Below are positions 5,521-5,722 of a DNA stretch of 5,722 nucleotides, in pieces; the stretch's first letter is position 1, and each line of letters begins with the position of its first letter. Position numbers and translations under genes: made by a program. Under the pieces are notes generated by a model that saw only the letters and a list, made by a program, of their open reading frames with translations, ran no database searches and was not told the DNA's origin. The DNA is from JBQTIP01 sp052388025 (lineage in GTDB: Bacteria; Actinomycetota; UBA4738; HRBIN12), in contig JBQTIP010000087.1 in the NCBI GenBank assembly GCA_052388025.1, forward strand, positions 1 to 5,722, in the 5' to 3' direction.

Positions 5521-5722
5521 GGGGAAGATGACGAGGCGCCCGCCCCCGGCGCCCTGATATGCCGTGAAGCAGTAGATCGTTCCGTCCTCGATGAAGAACG
5601 AGGGCCGCGCCGAGCCCGTCACGTCGGGCGGCACCGGCACGTCGGCCGGCGCGCTCCAGGACTCGCCGCCGTCGGCCGTCCGCACCATGCCTAGCGGCTG
5701 CTTGCCGGGTTGCACGTAGTAC
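5512..5722 (-). CDS. C-terminal end of a BNR/Asp-box (sialidase-like) protein (5' partial)
   Basis: This minus-strand frame ends with TAG at 5512-5514 and is open to the right window edge, so the start lies outside; about 69 residues are visible. An Asp-box repeat, TADGGESW (5656-5679), is followed by SAPADVPVP and later by a strand-like segment, FFIEDGTIYCFTAYQG. This alternation of Asp-box and DG-turn strands is typical of the last blades of sialidase-type six-bladed beta-propellers, which include exo-sialidases, other glycoside hydrolases and non-catalytic propeller proteins. No catalytic residue is visible in this part, so enzyme activity cannot be claimed. The GTG at 5715 is not a credible start because the frame continues upstream. 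The gene converges on the sulfotransferase gene and is a separate transcription unit. Confidence 0.6.
   Translation of the reverse strand, partial: YYVQPGKQPLGMVRTADGGESWSAPADVPVPPDVTGSARPSFFIEDGTIYCFTAYQGAGGGRLVIFPVP

Noticed and set aside
4777..5694. 305-residue plus-strand frame overlapping the sulfotransferase
   Set aside because: It is an out-of-frame reading of the sulfotransferase gene, dominated by Arg, Gly, Ala and Pro, and runs on into the convergent gene.
1..5722. CRISPR arrays, tRNA or rRNA genes, insertion sequences, attachment sites
   Set aside because: No regularly spaced repeats, tRNA-like cloverleaf, rRNA core sequence, transposase motif or terminal inverted repeats with flanking duplications were seen on either strand.

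Overview
The window is a dense, GC-rich stretch (GC is the preferred third base nearly throughout) holding four complete genes and two genes cut by the window edges. The base composition, a GTG-started gene, genes packed with 4-base gaps or overlaps, and one gene that looks leaderless together suggest an actinobacterium or a similarly GC-rich environmental bacterium. No ribosomal or other marker gene is present, so this placement is an inference.

Left unit (1-2932, + strand): the C-terminal end of a multi-pass membrane protein, then a 12-helix major facilitator superfamily (MFS) transporter whose start overlaps it, then, after 4 bases, an FAD-dependent enzyme. The flavoenzyme carries both sequence signatures of flavin-dependent halogenases: WxWxIP (here WAWQIP) and Fx.Px.SxG (here FVDPIFSTG). 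It also has a candidate catalytic lysine. It resembles the phenol/pyrrole/carrier-tethered branch rather than the free-tryptophan branch. The tight spacing suggests that transporter and flavoenzyme are made together and act on the same small molecule.

A 185-base gap (2933-3117) separates the two units. It has a perfect 6-bp hairpin and, just before the next ATG, a TANNNT-type -10 box placed so that transcription would start at or next to the start codon.

Right unit (3118-5488, + strand): a cytosolic sulfatase-like protein of the alkaline phosphatase superfamily, with Thr where true sulfatases have the formylglycine Cys, followed after 4 bases by a PAPS-dependent sulfotransferase. The pair suggests sulfate or phosphate-ester tailoring of a glycan, lipid or small molecule.

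At the right edge, a convergent minus-strand gene ends at 5512. Its visible C-terminus has an Asp-box (BNR) repeat, as in sialidase-like beta-propellers. The most interesting reading of the window is a small tailoring locus combining halogenation chemistry, sulfo-group chemistry and transport. The sequence shows the families clearly; the shared substrate is inference.
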